Assembly: GCA_011525185.1 (NCBI GenBank)
Contig: WTIQ01000162.1
Span: 1-7,918 of the forward strand
DNA: 7,918 nucleotides
From: Paracoccaceae bacterium
Lineage (GTDB): Bacteria > Pseudomonadota > Alphaproteobacteria > Rhodobacterales > Rhodobacteraceae
Direction of reading: 5' to 3'
The notes under the pieces are model-generated. The model ran no database searches. It saw nothing but the letters and a program-made list of their open reading frames with translations, and was not told the DNA's origin. The position numbers were made by a program, and so were the translations under genes. Positions within the stretch are counted from its first letter, which is position 1. Each line of letters starts with the position of its first letter. This document shows positions 6,992-7,918 of this stretch, piece after piece.

Positions 6992-7414
6992 ATGATGGAT
7001 TGGGTATGGGGACTGCTTGGAGGGCTGATGATCGGATCCGCGGCAGCGCTCTTCTTGCTGGGAAACGGTCGGATTATGGGCGCGAGCGGTATTATCGGTC
7101 GGGTTATTGAGCGTAAAAATGCAAATCAAATGCTTGAAAATCTTGCCTTTCTAGGGGCTATGATTGCAGCGCCTGTTATCGTTTTGGGTTGGGGATCGCT
7201 ACCCGAGACACAGATCACAGATAACTGGCTCGTCATCATAAGCGCAGGTCTTTGCGTCGGTGTCGGAACGCGCTTGGCCAATGGCTGCACCTCAGGTCAC
7301 GGTGTCTGTGGCATGTCACGGCTCTCGATGCGTGGCATCCTTGCGAGCTGCATTTATATTGCAGCAGGCGTGGTCAGTGTGGGTCTCTTTCGCCATGTTC
7401 TGGGGGTGATCTAA
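6992..7414 (+). CDS. YeeE/YedE-family membrane protein, N-terminal-half type (sulfur-compound transport)
   Basis: A 140-residue hydrophobic protein with about four membrane segments (roughly 4-23, 50-68, 79-97 and 113-135). The loop TRLANGCTSGHGVCGMSRLS (93-112) carries C99 and C106 and is the signature of the YeeE/YedE (Sulf_transp, PF04143) family. Full-length relatives such as bacterial TsuA take up thiosulfate using conserved cysteines; this protein is about half that length and is followed by a second half-length member, so the two probably form one transporter together. The substrate (thiosulfate, sulfide or another sulfur compound) is not decided. The ATG at 6992 has GGGGA at 6980-6984, 7 bases upstream; a second ATG follows at 6995, and an in-frame TTG at 6968 has no such support. 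The stop overlaps the next start by one base (TAATG). Confidence 0.9.
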   Translation: MMDWVWGLLGGLMIGSAAALFLLGNGRIMGASGIIGRVIERKNANQMLENLAFLGAMIAAPVIVLGWGSLPETQITDNWLVIISAGLCVGVGTRLANGCTSGHGVCGMSRLSMRGILASCIYIAAGVVSVGLFRHVLGVI

Positions 7415-7842
7415 TGCGGATTTTGATTTCAATTGCTTCTGGTGCATTGTTTGGTGTGGGGTTGGTCATCTCTGGCATGACCAATACCCAAAAGGTACAA
7501 GGGTTTCTCGATATATTCGGAGCCTGGGATATAACGCTGGCTTTTGTGATGGGAGGCGCGATGCTGCCCATGATTTTTGCATGGCTCTACAGCGAAAAAA
7601 CCACACCACTTTACGCAGAGCATTTTCCCGAAAGGCGCAGCGACATGGGGCGCGGTCTTGTTGTGGGATCTGTCCTGTTTGGCATCGGTTGGGGGCTTGC
7701 CGGATTGTGTCCCGGCCCAGCGATTGCTTCGCTGAGTTTTGGAGGGGCTCAGGGGCTGGTCTTTGTGGCGGCAATGGCTGCAGGGATGCTCGTCAATACG
7801 CGGCTAAGGCCTTTTGTTGAAAGGGCACCAGAGCCGTTATAA
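7414..7842 (+). CDS. YeeE/YedE-family membrane protein, second-half type (DUF6691-like)
   Basis: A 142-residue protein with about four hydrophobic segments (roughly 4-22, 41-61, 82-100 and 106-125). The family signatures are SGMTNTQKVQGFLDIFGAWD near the N-terminus, FVMGGAMLP, and GWGLAGLCPGPA, which holds the single conserved cysteine. It is the expected partner of the preceding protein: the pair corresponds to the two halves of a full-length YeeE/YedE transporter, with cysteine loops in both. The open frame extends back to 7252, but the ATG at 7414 is chosen because it overlaps the upstream stop by one base, has GGGGG at 7402-7406 seven bases upstream, and the protein resembles its family only from there. 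The tight coupling suggests equimolar production. In many bacteria such pairs lie near persulfide dioxygenase or ArsR/BigR-type regulator genes; none is in this window. Confidence 0.9.
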   Translation: MRILISIASGALFGVGLVISGMTNTQKVQGFLDIFGAWDITLAFVMGGAMLPMIFAWLYSEKTTPLYAEHFPERRSDMGRGLVVGSVLFGIGWGLAGLCPGPAIASLSFGGAQGLVFVAAMAAGMLVNTRLRPFVERAPEPL

Positions 7843-7853
7843 ATCGCTCTACT

Positions 7854-7887
7854 GGACAAAACAAAAGTCCTCTGACGCGGTAGCGTC
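7854..7887 (+). terminator. Two small stem-loops downstream of the YeeE/YedE pair, possible terminator
   Basis: GGAC (7854-7857) pairs with GTCC (7867-7870) around an A-rich 9-base loop. GACGC (7874-7878) pairs with GCGTC (7883-7887) around a GGTA loop. No T-run follows either, so a Rho-independent terminator is only weakly supported. The remaining bases to 7918 show no recognisable gene start. Confidence 0.25.
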
Positions 7888-7918
7888 TCTTGAACCTATA
7901 TGACGGCTCGTATACATC

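Noticed and set aside
7252..7413. 54-codon upstream extension of the second YeeE/YedE gene
   Set aside because: The extension lies inside the first YeeE/YedE gene, shows no membrane-protein character, and the ATG at 7414 has a good ribosome-binding site and begins the recognisable family sequence.
7900..7918. ATG near the right edge as the start of another gene
   Set aside because: Only six codons are visible and there is no ribosome-binding site, so nothing supports it.

Overview
The window looks like chromosomal DNA from an alphaproteobacterium, most likely a roseobacter-type member of the Rhodobacteraceae. This rests on the style of several proteins: the class 1A penicillin-binding protein, the AmiC-like amidase, the M48/TPR protease paired with a DsbA-family protein, and the split YeeE/YedE pair. 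Base composition looks moderate rather than very GC-rich. The organism call comes from remembered family features, not from a search. No rRNA, tRNA, CRISPR array, insertion sequence or phage gene was seen.

Layout. (1) Positions 1-1828, minus strand: a BepA/YfgC-like periplasmic M48 metalloprotease with TPRs (524-1828), then after 27 bp a DsbA-family thiol oxidoreductase with a CGYC site. The second gene runs off the left edge. (2) Positions 1829-1890: a 62-bp divergent promoter region. (3) Positions 1891-4262, plus strand: a PLP-dependent class I/II aminotransferase and an AmiC-type N-acetylmuramoyl-L-alanine amidase, overlapping by 4 bp (ATGA). (4) Positions 4263-4349: a short control region with a good sigma70-like promoter overlapped by a perfect 10-bp inverted repeat. 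(5) Positions 4350-6899: bifunctional penicillin-binding protein 1A. (6) Positions 6900-6991: a gap with palindromes, a possible terminator and a possible promoter. (7) Positions 6992-7842: two small YeeE/YedE-family membrane proteins that overlap by 1 bp. (8) Positions 7843-7918: non-coding as far as can be seen.

Most of the block concerns the cell envelope. PBP1A builds and cross-links peptidoglycan, AmiC splits it at the septum, the M48 protease probably does outer-membrane protein quality control, and the DsbA-like protein handles periplasmic disulfides. The aminotransferase is metabolic and its substrate cannot be read from sequence. The YeeE/YedE pair probably imports a reduced sulfur compound and is likely a separate unit.

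I found no convincing undescribed multi-gene system; every protein belongs to a recognisable family. The most interesting signals are in the non-coding DNA: the operator-like inverted repeat over the PBP1A promoter, and a 10-mer shared between that promoter and the upstream divergent promoter region.
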